DNA of 64,000 bases from Solirubrobacteraceae bacterium (GCA_023230855.1 JALNWQ010000011.1:1-64000); one strand, 5' to 3'. Counted from the first letter of the stretch, positions 8,770 to 18,002 are shown. The notes: generated by a model from the letters alone, not told the origin. Program-made: numbers and translations.

Positions 8770-8775
8770 ACGGTA
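8770..8775 (-). promoter_or_regulatory. -10 box of riboswitch 1 transcript
   Basis: TACCGT on the minus strand lies just before the start of the aptamer. It matches the TANNNT pattern seen before several other genes here. Transcription would begin near 8763. No clear -35 is visible. Confidence 0.5.
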
Positions 8776-8925
8776 GCACGCGCCGGTCGCCCCACGGACC
8801 ACCCGGAGCGCCCCCGGACGCCCCCCGGACGCGGGGCTCCGGCCCGCCGCGCGCGGGGGTCCGGCGCCCGCGGAGCGGGTCCCCCCGCGCCCGGCCGCAC
8901 GTCGCCGCGCACCGCACCGCACCTG

Positions 8926-8931
8926 TACCGT
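8926..8931 (+). promoter_or_regulatory. -10 box of leaderless gene at 8939
   Basis: TACCGT lies 7 nt before GTG 8939, so the transcript would start at or next to the start codon. This gene then has no room for a riboswitch of its own, unlike its relatives at 11442 and 18257. Confidence 0.5.
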
Positions 8932-8938
8932 CGGCCGG

Positions 8939-11101
8939 GTGCCGCCCGTCCGACGCACGACCCGATCGACGACCCGTGGGGTCCGGCCGGAGCGCCCGGT
9001 GATCGGAGTGGACCGCGCGGCGTCGACGCCGACGTCGCGCTCCCGCCGCGCCCTCGCGACGGCGTCCGCCACGCTCGTCGCGCTGGCCGTCGCCCTGCCC
9101 GCAGCCCTGTCGCCCGCCGCCGCGGGCGCCGCCGAGCAGCCGCAGGCCGCGGTCGCCGACGGCGCCGCCTGGCTCGCGTCGCGCCAGCAGCCCACGGGCG
9201 CGGTCCCCGGGTTCGGGGGGGACTGGTCGATGACGGCGTTCGCCGCCGCCGGGATCGACGCCGGGTCCGTCCGGGCGAACGGGGCCGCGTACAGCGTTCG
9301 CGACTTCTACCACCGGCGGGTGTGGACCGGCGGACCGGGGAGCGGCAGCGACTGGCTGACCCCGTCGACGACGCTCGCCTACGGCAACCTCGTGCGGCTC
9401 GCCACCGACTACGAGCGCGCGATCATCGCGGCGTGGGCGGGCGGCCTGGACCCGGCCCGGCTGTCGGCCCGGCAGAACCTCGTCGCGCAGCTCGCCGGGA
9501 TCTACCACCCGCGCCCCGTCACCCCGGACGACCCGGACGTCGGCCCGACCGAGGGCTCGTTCGGCAGCCCGGCGCTCTTCAACGGCGCGGTGTTCGGCCT
9601 GCTCGCGCTGGAGCGGGTCGCCGACGCCGACCGGCCACGCGTCCCCCGGGCGCTGCTCCACCGGATCGTCCGGACGATCGCGGGCAACCGGCACGACGAC
9701 GGGGGCTGGACCTTCAAGCGGGTGACGTCGCAGGCGGATCGCGACGAGCGCTCCGACCCCGAGCTCACCGCCGCCACGCTCGCCGCGCTCTGCCGGGCCG
9801 GGGTCGCGGCGGACGACCCGCTCGTCGCGGACGGCTTCGGGTTCCTGCGGGGCCGTCTGCGCGCCGACGGCGCGATCGCCCCGGACTACAGCGCCACGTC
9901 CGACACCGACGTCACGTCGTGGGTCGTCCAGGCCGCGCACGCCTGCGGGATGGGCGACACGTGGCCGGCGGGGCTCCCCGACGGCCACCCCACGCCGACG
10001 GCGTTCCTCCTCGACCGACAGCGCCCCGACGGCAGCTTCAGGGCGACCGCCGACGACGACAACCCCGCCGACGACGTCAACACGACCCAGGCGGCGGTCG
10101 GGGCCCTGGCCGGCGGCGCCGACGACGGCGCCGCCGGCCGCGCGGGGTTCGGGGCGGACCCGCCGGCCGGCGCGTCGTGGTCGGCTCCGCGGGTGGCCCG
10201 CGGCACGACCGTCCCGCTCACGCTCGCGATCGTCGCCGGCGACGAGGACGACGACGACCCGGACGTCGACGTGCGGCTGTGCCGCGTCGACGCGCCGGTC
10301 GGATCGACGGTCGTCGAGCTGCTGCAGCGGGCGGCGTCGCAGGCGTCCCCCCCGGGCTGCGTCACCGACCTGGCGCTCACCCCCGACCAGGCCGCCGTGG
10401 CGTCGCTCAACGGCGAGTCCGCCCCGGCCGGCCGGCAGTGGTCGACCCGACGCGACGGCGGCCCCGTCACCGTCGCCGGGTCCGACCGGGAGGTCTGCCA
10501 CGGCGACACCGTCAGCGTGTTCCTGGCCCCCGTCGCCGCTGCCGAGTCGGCGGGCCCGTCGTGCCCGAACGTCGCGAGCGACCCCGACCCGTACGTCCCC
10601 GATCCGCCCGCACCCGATCCCGGCCCCGGCACCACCCCCGGCCCCCCGGGCCCGCAGCCGGCCCCCGGCACCACGCCGACGCCGGCGCCGCCGCCCGCCC
10701 CGACGCCCGAGGCCGACCTGCCCCGGGCGCCGGCCACCGCGAAGCTCCCGCGGGTGTCGCTCCGGATCTCGTCCGCCCGCCTGACGAAGAGCGGACGGAT
10801 GACCGTGCGCGTCGGCTGCCCCCGCAAGGGCGCGCCGCGGGAGGGGTGCCGCGTGGTGCTCACCGCGTCGTCCCGGCACCGCTCGTGGCAGGACGGCGCG
10901 CTGACCCGCAAGCGGATCGGCGGTCGGACCACGACCGTCGAGCGGGGCAGGACCCGGACGATCCGGTTCCGCGTGAAGGCGGCGTTCCGCCGCGACCTGC
11001 GCCGCGCCGGCCGCCGGTCGGTGCGGGTCGAAGCCCGGATCCGGACGCGGGACGGGGCCACCGGCCCCACCCGCACCGCGCAGCGGCGCGTGCGGCGCTA
11101 G
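8939..11101 (+). CDS. secreted alpha/alpha-toroid + transcobalamin-like beta domain protein
   Basis: A 720-residue protein with the two-domain layout of animal intrinsic factor and transcobalamin. After a long signal region (to ~65), residues ~70-400 hold toroid repeats (NRHDDGGWTFKRV, RQRPDGSFRATADDD). Residues ~425-532 match the DUF4430 pattern: VRLCRVDAPVGSTVVELLQR, SLNGESAPAGRQWSTRRDGG and CHGDTVSVFLAPV. A Pro-rich linker (~535-595) leads to a basic C-terminal domain (~600-720) that is nearly repeated in the 18257 protein (QDGALTRKRIG). GTG 8939 is supported by a -10 box 7 nt upstream; GTG 8999 is an alternative. It is transcribed divergently from the ECF operon. A cobalamin-capture role is inferred from architecture and location. 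Confidence 0.82.
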   Translation: MPPVRRTTRSTTRGVRPERPVIGVDRAASTPTSRSRRALATASATLVALAVALPAALSPAAAGAAEQPQAAVADGAAWLASRQQPTGAVPGFGGDWSMTAFAAAGIDAGSVRANGAAYSVRDFYHRRVWTGGPGSGSDWLTPSTTLAYGNLVRLATDYERAIIAAWAGGLDPARLSARQNLVAQLAGIYHPRPVTPDDPDVGPTEGSFGSPALFNGAVFGLLALERVADADRPRVPRALLHRIVRTIAGNRHDDGGWTFKRVTSQADRDERSDPELTAATLAALCRAGVAADDPLVADGFGFLRGRLRADGAIAPDYSATSDTDVTSWVVQAAHACGMGDTWPAGLPDGHPTPTAFLLDRQRPDGSFRATADDDNPADDVNTTQAAVGALAGGADDGAAGRAGFGADPPAGASWSAPRVARGTTVPLTLAIVAGDEDDDDPDVDVRLCRVDAPVGSTVVELLQRAASQASPPGCVTDLALTPDQAAVASLNGESAPAGRQWSTRRDGGPVTVAGSDREVCHGDTVSVFLAPVAAAESAGPSCPNVASDPDPYVPDPPAPDPGPGTTPGPPGPQPAPGTTPTPAPPPAPTPEADLPRAPATAKLPRVSLRISSARLTKSGRMTVRVGCPRKGAPREGCRVVLTASSRHRSWQDGALTRKRIGGRTTTVERGRTRTIRFRVKAAFRRDLRRAGRRSVRVEARIRTRDGATGPTRTAQRRVRR

Positions 11102-11162
11102 CGGCCGCCGTCAGGTGGCGACCCGGTCCCGTCGGCGCCGGGCGGTCCGCGCCCGCGCGCAC

Positions 11163-11179
11163 GCCCCGGTCGCCGGGGC
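11163..11179 (+). terminator. possible terminator hairpin after 8939 gene
   Basis: GCCCCGG-TCG-CCGGGGC gives a 7-bp perfect stem with a 3-nt loop, 62 nt after the stop codon and before the next promoter. There is no T tract, which is usual in such GC-rich genomes. Confidence 0.45.
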
Positions 11180-11200
11180 TCCCGGACGCCACCCGTCCGG

Positions 11201-11206
11201 TAGCGT
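11201..11206 (+). promoter_or_regulatory. -10 box of riboswitch 2 transcript
   Basis: TAGCGT stands just before the second cobalamin aptamer. Spacing places the transcript start near 11213. Confidence 0.5.
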
Positions 11207-11213
11207 GACCCCG

Positions 11214-11390
11214 TACCGACAACGCGGATCGTGGCGCAGGGAAGACCGGTGAGAGTCCGGCGCGGACCCGCCACTGTGAGTGCCCCACACCCGTCGCAGC
11301 CCTCACGGGCGGCCACTGGGATCACCATCGCCGTCAGGCGGTGGCCCCGGGAAGGCGCGGCGAGCAGACGCACGAGCCAGGAGACCTCCC
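11214..11390 (+). ncRNA. cobalamin riboswitch 2
   Basis: The conserved blocks are GGGAAGACCGGTGAGAGTCC (from 11239), CGGACCCGCCACTGTGAG (ending 11280), GGCCACTGGG (11311-11320), GGGAAGGC (from ~11349) and GAGCCAGGAGACC (11374-11386). The core is almost identical to riboswitch 1. It precedes the secreted beta-domain protein at 11442. Downstream, GCCCTC (11411-11416) and GAGGGC (11425-11430) can form a hairpin beside the RBS GAGGAGGA, pointing to translational control. Confidence 0.95.
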
Positions 11391-11430
11391 CCGGTCCGCC
11401 CCACCCCACGGCCCTCCGGGAGACGAGGGC

Positions 11431-11438
11431 GAGGAGGA
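11431..11438 (+). promoter_or_regulatory. ribosome binding site deciding the start at 11442
   Basis: GAGGAGGA lies three bases before ATG 11442. It decides for this start over in-frame upstream codons that lie inside the riboswitch. Confidence 0.75.
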
Positions 11439-11441
11439 CCG

Positions 11442-13106
11442 ATGACCCGCAGTTCACGGATGGCCGTCACCGCCACCGCATTGGCCGGAGCGCTGTTGGC
11501 CGCCCCGATCGCCCAGGCCGCCGATCCCGACCCGCTCGAGCGGGTCCAGGTCCGGATCGAGGGCGCGTCCAAGACCCTGTTCGAGGGGCCGATCCTCACC
11601 CGCGGCCACGCGATCCGCGCCGAGGGCGACACGCAGGACCGCACCTGCGACGGGACGAACAACGGCGCGCACCCGACGTCCGGGTTGACGCCGACCGCGT
11701 CCGCCGCCGACGCGATCTCGCTCACCGGCCGGACGTTCGGCGCCAACTGGGGTGGCTTCGACGACTACGACGTCAACCGCTTCGCCGGCGACGCCAACGA
11801 CAACGACGCGTTCAAGTGGTGGGGCGTCACCGTCAACGCCGCGCCGACGTCCGTCGGAGGCTGCCAGGTCCGGGTCGCCGAGGACGACGCCGTGACCTGG
11901 ATCCACGACGCGTTCAGCGGTCGCCCGGCGCTGCGGCTCGACGGCCCCACGGGGATCGGCGAGGCGAGCGCCGACGGCGAGGGCGGCCCGGTCACCGGCA
12001 CGGTCCGCAACCGGTTCACCGTCACCGTCGGCCAGGCGCTGCCGGTCACGACGCGGGCGCGGACGGTGACCTACGACCCGGTGACGTACGAGCCGATCAT
12101 CGGGGGCTTCGACCCGGCGGACGCCGTCGCGGTCCACGACGTGACGACCGATCCGGCCACCGGCGACCAGACGTTGGGTGACGTCCTGGCGACGAGCGAC
12201 GCGTCCGGCGCCGCGACCCTCACCTGGTCGACCCCGGGGTGGAAGCGGATCAAGGCCGACAAGGCCGGGAGCGTCCGCTCCAACCGGATCGACGTCTGCG
12301 TCCGCGCCGACGCCGCCGACACCACCTGCGACACCGTGCCGGCCGACGTCGCGATGCGCGGCATCTCCCTGCCGACCGTGTCCGGCCCGGTCGCGTTCGG
12401 CGACGTCGCCACGGGCACGGCCGGCGCCGTCCGGACGGTCACCGTCACGAACCCCGACACGGCTCCCGTGCGGGTCGACGGCGTGAGCGTCGCCGGTGGC
12501 GCCGGGGCGTTCGCCGTCGACGCGTCGGACTGCGCCGCGCCGGTCGCCGGCGGTGCGACCTGCGACCTGCAGGTGCGGTTCGTCCCGTCCGAGACCGGAG
12601 CACGTGACGCGACCCTGCGCGTGCGGCTGCACGGCGGCGACGTCGTGCGGACCGTCGCGCTGAGCGGCGCCGGCGTCCCGGCGCCGGTCAAGGGCGTCCC
12701 GCCCGTGGTCGTGACGACCACCGTCACGACGCCCGCGCCCGCCGCGAAGCGGATCCCCGCCGCGTCGCTGCGACTGCCGTCGTCGCGGCTCACCGACGAG
12801 CGGTACCTGTCGGTGCGACTGCGCTGCCCGACGACCGCGGGCGCGGACGGCTGCCGGGTGACGATCGCGGCCGACTCCCGCCACCGGCTCCGGGCCCGCG
12901 GGAAGATCGCCCGTCGGACCGTCGGCTCGCGGACGGTGCGTCTGCGTGCGGGCCAGACGAAGCGCTACCGGCTGCGGACCACCGCGGCGTTCCGGCGTGA
13001 CCTGCGCCGTGCGCGCACCCGCTCGGTCCGCGTCCGGGCGACGACCCGCACCGACGCCGGCAGCCGGGCGCGCGTGCGCACCGTGTGGCTGCGGCACCGC
13101 GGCTGA
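11442..13106 (+). CDS. secreted transcobalamin-beta-like protein with Ig-like and ASH domains, riboswitch-controlled
   Basis: A 554-residue secreted protein; the signal peptide ends near APIAQAADP. Residues ~33-158 form a DUF4430-type domain paralogous to the 6929-8560 protein: VRIEGASKTLFEGPI, TCDGTNNGAH, WWGVTVNAAPTSVGGC and DAVTWIHDAF. An Ig-like part (~185-290) ends in GWKRIKADKAGSVRSNRID. Residues ~312-415 resemble a choice-of-anchor D/ASH module (FGDVATGTAG, VTVTNPDTAPV). The last ~120 residues are a basic beta-rich domain. No toroid domain is present, so it may pair with another protein that has one. A cobalamin riboswitch and a strong RBS precede it. Cobalamin binding is inferred, not shown. 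Confidence 0.83.
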   Translation: MTRSSRMAVTATALAGALLAAPIAQAADPDPLERVQVRIEGASKTLFEGPILTRGHAIRAEGDTQDRTCDGTNNGAHPTSGLTPTASAADAISLTGRTFGANWGGFDDYDVNRFAGDANDNDAFKWWGVTVNAAPTSVGGCQVRVAEDDAVTWIHDAFSGRPALRLDGPTGIGEASADGEGGPVTGTVRNRFTVTVGQALPVTTRARTVTYDPVTYEPIIGGFDPADAVAVHDVTTDPATGDQTLGDVLATSDASGAATLTWSTPGWKRIKADKAGSVRSNRIDVCVRADAADTTCDTVPADVAMRGISLPTVSGPVAFGDVATGTAGAVRTVTVTNPDTAPVRVDGVSVAGGAGAFAVDASDCAAPVAGGATCDLQVRFVPSETGARDATLRVRLHGGDVVRTVALSGAGVPAPVKGVPPVVVTTTVTTPAPAAKRIPAASLRLPSSRLTDERYLSVRLRCPTTAGADGCRVTIAADSRHRLRARGKIARRTVGSRTVRLRAGQTKRYRLRTTAAFRRDLRRARTRSVRVRATTRTDAGSRARVRTVWLRHRG

Positions 13107-13117
13107 GGATCGACGGA

Positions 13118-13143
13118 GCCCGGCCCCCGCATCGGGGCCGGGC
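13118..13143. terminator. bidirectional terminator between convergent genes
   Basis: GCCCGGCCCC (13118-13127) and GGGGCCGGGC (13134-13143) form a perfect 10-bp stem with a 6-nt loop. It lies between the stops of the 11442 gene (+) and the RTX-type gene (-), so it can serve both. Confidence 0.7.
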
Positions 13144-13188
13144 CATCGACCCACGGCCCTCGGCCGGGGGGCCGCGCGACCTGCGTCG

Positions 13189-14904
13189 CTACCGACCGAC
13201 GCTGATCCGGAAGGTCTTCGCGTAGGTCCTCTTGCCGACCTTGAACGTCGTCCTGACGCTCACCTTCTTCGCCTTCTTCACGGCCCGGAGGCCCTTGGCG
13301 CCGATCCTGACGTTCAGCGTCTTCGTGCTCTCGGCCTTGACCGTCGTCACGACTCGGCCGAGGGTGACCGTCCGCCCGCGACGGCGCACCGTCGACGTGA
13401 CCGTGACCTTCGTCTTCTTCGTCGCGCGGAGCGTGCCGAGGGTGAGTCGCTTCTTCCTGCGGGAGATCGCCTGCTTGGCGGCCTGGCCCTTCCTGCCGTT
13501 GCCCGTGAGCAGCACGAGCGTCTTGCCGAGCCGCGCGCGACGCTTGCCCTTGAGCGGCGTGGTCGTCGCCCCGCCGGCTCCAGCGCCCGGGTCGCCGGCT
13601 CCGGCGTCGCCGCCGACCGGGTTGCCACCGCCACCGCCGCCGCCGGGCGCGACGGCCACGTTGATCGTGCCGCAGGCGCCGGGGCCGCTGCTCGTCACCG
13701 GGTCGTTCGCGTCGACGTTGGCGACGTCGCCGGCCGGATCACCGGTCTCCTGGCAGAAGATCAGCGCGTCCTTCTCGCCGTCGGCGGCCTCGATCCGGTC
13801 GAGCGGGCTGCGCAGCGCGAAGCCACAGGTCGAGAGCGGCGAGGCGTCGGAGTAGAACCTGTCCGCGCCGGGTCCGCCGATGAGCACGTCGCTCATGCAA
13901 CCGCCGGCGATCCGGTCGGCTCCGGGCCCGCCGTCGATCGTGTCGTCGCCGTCGTCACCGGAGAGCTGGTCGTCCCCGGCCAGGCCGTGGATGACGTCGT
14001 CGCCGTCGCCGCCCCACAGGATGTCGTCGCCGGGCGACCCGACGATGACGTCGTCGCCGGCGCTGCCTCCGACGGTCTCGATGTCGGGGTGGATGTTGTC
14101 GGCCTCGCCGGCCATCCCGTCGTCGGCGATCCCGTCGAGCGTGATGCTCACCGCGTCGGCACGGTGGAAGTAGCTGAAGCTGTCGTTGCCCGGCCCACCG
14201 ATGTACGTGTCGTCGCCCGCCAGCGACGCGGGAGACCCGAACCCGACGTACTGCTCGAACTCGTCGTCGCCGGCGCCCCCGTCGAGCAGGTCGTCGCCGC
14301 CGGGGCTCGAGGTTCCGAAGTCGCCGTTGAGCGTGTCGTCGCCGTTCTCGCCGTAGAGGCGGTCGTCGCCACCCCGGCCGGTCAGCTGGTCGTCGCCGTC
14401 GCCGCCGTGGAGCTCGTCGGGGCCGCTGGCGCCGTCGAGGACGTCGTCGCCGTTGCCGCCGTACGCCTCGATCGGCACGGTGAAGTCGTGGTCGGCGTCC
14501 TCGTACACGCCGATGCTGTCGTCGCCGTCGCCGAGGTGCGCGACGATCTTCGTCGGCCGCGGACACTCGACGTCGCCGGTGAAGCCGTCGCCCGCCACGC
14601 ACCCGACCCCGGGGGTCGCGCCGTCGCCGTCCGACACGAGGATCTTCGTCGTGTCGCCGTTCGACGGCCCGGGGTGGCTGAGGAGCACGTGGTTGACGGC
14701 CGCGTCGCCGGTGATCGTCACGACGCCGCCGGCGTAGCCGACGGTGACGGGCCCCGCGTGGGCGCTCGCGGCGCCGATGAGCGAGACGCCGAGGACGGTG
14801 GCGCACGTGACGGACAGGCGGCGGCGGGTGGTGCGGGACGGTCGGTCCGCGCGTGCCGGGCGTACGCGCGTGGCCGGAGGGGGAGCCGGACGGGACGGGG
14901 TCAT
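13189..14904 (-). CDS. secreted RTX-type calcium-binding repeat protein
   Basis: A 571-residue protein. The signal peptide ends near GAASAHAGP. Residues ~125-365 contain many glycine/aspartate nonapeptides of the GGxGxDxLx type (GGNGDDVLDG, GGDGDDQLTG, GGDGDDVIHG), which bind calcium in a parallel beta roll outside the cell. A Gly-rich linker (about 420-450) separates a Lys/Arg-rich C-terminal domain (KKTKVTVTSTVRRRGR). The usual type I secretion partners of RTX proteins are not nearby, and the N-terminal signal peptide suggests Sec export. ATG 14904 is the first good start; AACGAT 6 nt upstream could be its -10 box. No enzymatic domain is visible. Confidence 0.85.
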   Translation of the reverse strand: MTPSRPAPPPATRVRPARADRPSRTTRRRLSVTCATVLGVSLIGAASAHAGPVTVGYAGGVVTITGDAAVNHVLLSHPGPSNGDTTKILVSDGDGATPGVGCVAGDGFTGDVECPRPTKIVAHLGDGDDSIGVYEDADHDFTVPIEAYGGNGDDVLDGASGPDELHGGDGDDQLTGRGGDDRLYGENGDDTLNGDFGTSSPGGDDLLDGGAGDDEFEQYVGFGSPASLAGDDTYIGGPGNDSFSYFHRADAVSITLDGIADDGMAGEADNIHPDIETVGGSAGDDVIVGSPGDDILWGGDGDDVIHGLAGDDQLSGDDGDDTIDGGPGADRIAGGCMSDVLIGGPGADRFYSDASPLSTCGFALRSPLDRIEAADGEKDALIFCQETGDPAGDVANVDANDPVTSSGPGACGTINVAVAPGGGGGGGNPVGGDAGAGDPGAGAGGATTTPLKGKRRARLGKTLVLLTGNGRKGQAAKQAISRRKKRLTLGTLRATKKTKVTVTSTVRRRGRTVTLGRVVTTVKAESTKTLNVRIGAKGLRAVKKAKKVSVRTTFKVGKRTYAKTFRISVGR

Positions 14905-15109
14905 CGGCCGATCGTTCCAGCCACGTCCACGGGCGTGACGCCCGGGTACCCCAGACCGCCACCCCGGGGTTTCGGGATGCCCGCGATCGGGGGGCGCGCG
15001 GTCGTCGCCGCGACGCCGATCGCCTGGCCGGATGGTCGAGCGAGGGAGCGCGGGCCCGCCGGCGCGTCGTGTCGGTCACGCCGTGCCGTCGGTCACGCCG
15101 TCCTGTCGG
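14905..15109. other. intergenic, imperfect short repeats
   Basis: This gap separates two same-strand genes. Near 15068-15118 the phrase TCGGTCACGCCG occurs three times in tandem with small changes, reaching into the end of the regulator gene. No RNA gene or strong hairpin was seen. Confidence 0.4.
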
Positions 15110-17902
15110 TCACGCCGCCGACGCGACGCCGAGCACCGTCGCCAGGTCGCGACGCGAGCCGATGCCGAGCTTGGCGTACACGTGCCCCAGGTGGTACTCG
15201 ACGGTCTTCCGGGTCACCCAGAGCGCCTCGGCGATCTGGCGGTTGGTGAGCCCCTCGGCGGCGAGCTCGGCGATCCGGCGCTCGCTCGGGGTCAGCCCGT
15301 CGATCCCGGTACGACGCTCGCGCCGGGGACGACCGCCGCTGGCGCGCAGCTCGTCGCGGGCCAGCCGGGCGAGCCACGTCGACTCGGTGCGGCCGGCGAT
15401 GTCGAGCGCGTCGCGGAGCACGTCGCGCGCCGCGGCCCGGTCGCCGTCCTCGCGCAACGCGACCCCCAGGTCCAGCAGCGCGCGGCCGTGCTCGAGCCGC
15501 AACGGCGACCCGGCGAGGGTCCGCTCGGCCCGGCGGAGCGTCGCGAGCCGCTCCGTCCCGTGCTCGGTCCGGGCGCGCACGCGCAGCACCGCGCCGAGCG
15601 CCCCGGCGGTGCCGGCCGCCTCGGCGACCGCCACGTCCTGCGCGACGAGGTCGCGGGCCTCGTCCGGCCGTCCGCGCAGGACGAGCAGCTCGGCCAGGCG
15701 CATCCGCCCGCGCGCGGCCCACGGCGCGCGCCACCGCCGGGCGTCGAGCAGGTCGACGACGCGTCGCAGGTCGATCTCGGCCTCGTCGTGCCGCCCGACG
15801 ACGGTGCGGGTGAGCCCGCGTGCGGTGAGCGCGAACACCTCGACGAACGTGCCCTCCGCCGCGCCGAACGGCCGGTCCATGACCTCGGCCGCCTCGTCCG
15901 CACGGTCGAGGAGCACGAGGTTCTCGGCGACGATCGCCGTCACCGCCGCCAGCGACACCGGCACCCCGGCGTCGACGAGCCCGTCGTGCGCCGCCCGGGC
16001 GTGGGCCAGCCCGCGCGCGACCGACCCGAAGTCGCGGTGCCAGTACCCCCACGCCTGGTCGACGAACGCGCCCGCCGCCCGCAGCCCGCGCTCGCGGACG
16101 ACCCGGTCGCCGTCGACGAGCACCCGTCGGGCCGGGTCGGGACGCTCGGCGAACCGCAGCGCGTGGCCGAGCAGGTTCCACGTCGACCCGCCCGGACCGA
16201 CCTCCCGCAGGAGCGTCCCGCCGGCGAGGGCGCGCAGCCCCAGGTCGGCGACCTCGGCGGCGGGCCGGCCGGCGAGCGCGTCCTCCGACGCCAGGTGGGC
16301 CAGCTCCACCACCGACGGGTCGGGCGCGTCGCGGATCGCGCGGTAGCGCGCGTCGCGGGCGGACGTCAGCGCGTCGACGAGGACGAGCGCCTCGAGCGCC
16401 GCCGCCTCGAGCCGCAACCGCTGCCCGGGGTCGCGTGCGCCCTCGCGCGCCGCGTCGATCTCGGCGACCGCGGCGACCGGGTCGGTGAGGAGCAGCACCG
16501 CGCCGAGCGCCGCCCGGGCCCGCACCACCTCGTCGTCCGCCAGGCCGGCGGCGAGCGCGTCGCGGGCGTGACCGGGGCCGAGCGGGTCGAGGGTGCGGAC
16601 CTCGAGCTCGGCGAGCTCGAGCAGCACGACGCCCCGTTCGGGCCCGGGCGCGTCCTCGTCCACGGCGCGTCGCAGCAGGTCGACCGCGGTGCTCGTCGCG
16701 CCCTCGGCGGCCGCTTCGCGCGCCGCGGCGCGCAGGTCCGCCACCGCGTCGCGGTCACCGGACGGGACGGTCGCGAGGTGGTGCAGCGCCACCTCCGCGG
16801 GCCGTGCGCCACGGTCGCGGAGCAGGCCCGCCGCCCGACGATGCGCGGCGTCCCGCTCGGCGACGGGCATCGACGCGAGCACCGCCTCGCGCAGCAACGG
16901 GTGGACCGTCGTCCAGCGGGCCGGCTCGAGGATCCGCGCCGCGACGAGCGCGTCGCGGGCCGCCTGCACGACCGTGGGGTCGCGCTCGGCGAGCGCGGCC
17001 ACGTCGTCCGCCCGTGCCCGCTCGCCGAGGATCGCGGCCGCCCACGCCACCGCGGTCGCGTCGTCGCCGAGCGCGTCGAGCCGTCGCACGACGGTCGGCG
17101 CCAGGCCGCGCGCGCCCAGCTCCGCGAGGCGGGCGGCCTCGTCGGCGCGCCCGCGCAGGCCCCGCCCGGTCGCCTCGCGCGCCAGGACCGACAGCAACAG
17201 CGGGTTGCCCCCGGTGACACGGTGCGCCGCGTCCCGGAACGCGTCGTCCGGTACGGCGTCGAGGGCGTCCCCGACGAGTCGTCCGACGGCGTCGGCGGTC
17301 AGCGGCGCCGGCTCGACGACCGTCGCCGACGGCCCGTCCGCCAGCGCGGACAGCAGCGCGACGGGCGTGTCGGGCTCGTGCCGCCGCCAGGTGCCGACGA
17401 CGAGCACCGGCAGGTCGTCGATCCGCCGGGCGAGGAACTCGAGCATCCGCAGCGACGGGACGTCCGCCCACTGCAGGTCGTCGACGCACAGCACGAGCGG
17501 GCGCTCGTCGGCGAGGTTGACGACGAGCCAGTACAGGCCGCTGAGCACCGCGTGCTCGGGATCGTCGGCGTGCCCGTCCGCGCCGAACAGCGTGCGGGCC
17601 CGACCGGCGGCCCCGGCGAAGAGCCGCGCGCGCCGGTCCTCCGCGGCGGTGTGCACGGTCGCGTCGAGCAGCTGGTGGACGACCCCGAACCCGAACCCGC
17701 GGTCGAGCTCGGACGCCCGCGCGCCGAGGACGTGCGCCCCCCGGTCGCGGGCCACGTCGCGGGCGACGTCGAGCAGCGCGGTCTTGCCGATCCCGGCGGG
17801 ACCGGCGAGGAGGTGGACCGCACCGTGCCCGTCGAGCGTCGAGGCGACGGCGCGCTCCAGCGCGGCGACCTGGACGTCGCGCTCCAAGAGCCCTGCACGC
17901 AC
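15110..17902 (-). CDS. LAL-type transcriptional regulator (ATPase + LuxR HTH)
   Basis: A 930-residue regulator. Residues ~1-250 form an AAA-type ATPase with Walker A GPAGIGKTALL and Walker B-like LVLCVDDLQWAD. A long helical repeat region (~300-840) would sense a ligand or partner. The C-terminus (~865-930) is a LuxR helix-turn-helix: LTPSERRIAELAAEGLTNRQ then TRKTVEYHLGHVYAKLGI. GTG 17902 is supported by a minus-strand TAGGGT -10 box ending 7 nt upstream, indicating a leaderless message. It lies next to riboswitch 3 but is divergent from it. Target genes are unknown; the toroid gene next door is a candidate. Confidence 0.9.
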   Translation of the reverse strand: MRAGLLERDVQVAALERAVASTLDGHGAVHLLAGPAGIGKTALLDVARDVARDRGAHVLGARASELDRGFGFGVVHQLLDATVHTAAEDRRARLFAGAAGRARTLFGADGHADDPEHAVLSGLYWLVVNLADERPLVLCVDDLQWADVPSLRMLEFLARRIDDLPVLVVGTWRRHEPDTPVALLSALADGPSATVVEPAPLTADAVGRLVGDALDAVPDDAFRDAAHRVTGGNPLLLSVLAREATGRGLRGRADEAARLAELGARGLAPTVVRRLDALGDDATAVAWAAAILGERARADDVAALAERDPTVVQAARDALVAARILEPARWTTVHPLLREAVLASMPVAERDAAHRRAAGLLRDRGARPAEVALHHLATVPSGDRDAVADLRAAAREAAAEGATSTAVDLLRRAVDEDAPGPERGVVLLELAELEVRTLDPLGPGHARDALAAGLADDEVVRARAALGAVLLLTDPVAAVAEIDAAREGARDPGQRLRLEAAALEALVLVDALTSARDARYRAIRDAPDPSVVELAHLASEDALAGRPAAEVADLGLRALAGGTLLREVGPGGSTWNLLGHALRFAERPDPARRVLVDGDRVVRERGLRAAGAFVDQAWGYWHRDFGSVARGLAHARAAHDGLVDAGVPVSLAAVTAIVAENLVLLDRADEAAEVMDRPFGAAEGTFVEVFALTARGLTRTVVGRHDEAEIDLRRVVDLLDARRWRAPWAARGRMRLAELLVLRGRPDEARDLVAQDVAVAEAAGTAGALGAVLRVRARTEHGTERLATLRRAERTLAGSPLRLEHGRALLDLGVALREDGDRAAARDVLRDALDIAGRTESTWLARLARDELRASGGRPRRERRTGIDGLTPSERRIAELAAEGLTNRQIAEALWVTRKTVEYHLGHVYAKLGIGSRRDLATVLGVASAA

Positions 17903-17909
17903 CCGTCAC

Positions 17910-17915
17910 ACCCTA
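17910..17915 (-). promoter_or_regulatory. -10 box of leaderless LAL regulator gene
   Basis: TAGGGT on the minus strand, 7 nt before GTG 17902. Confidence 0.5.
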
Positions 17916-18002
17916 GTCGTCCGCCACCGCCCGGACCGACGCGTCCCCCATCCGTCCATGCCGCCGGCGCACCGACGCACGTCGGATTCCCTGCCGACCG
18001 GC

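Noticed and set aside
13189..14904. RTX toxin with type I secretion
   Set aside because: There is an N-terminal signal peptide, no toxin domain and no HlyB/HlyD-type genes nearby.
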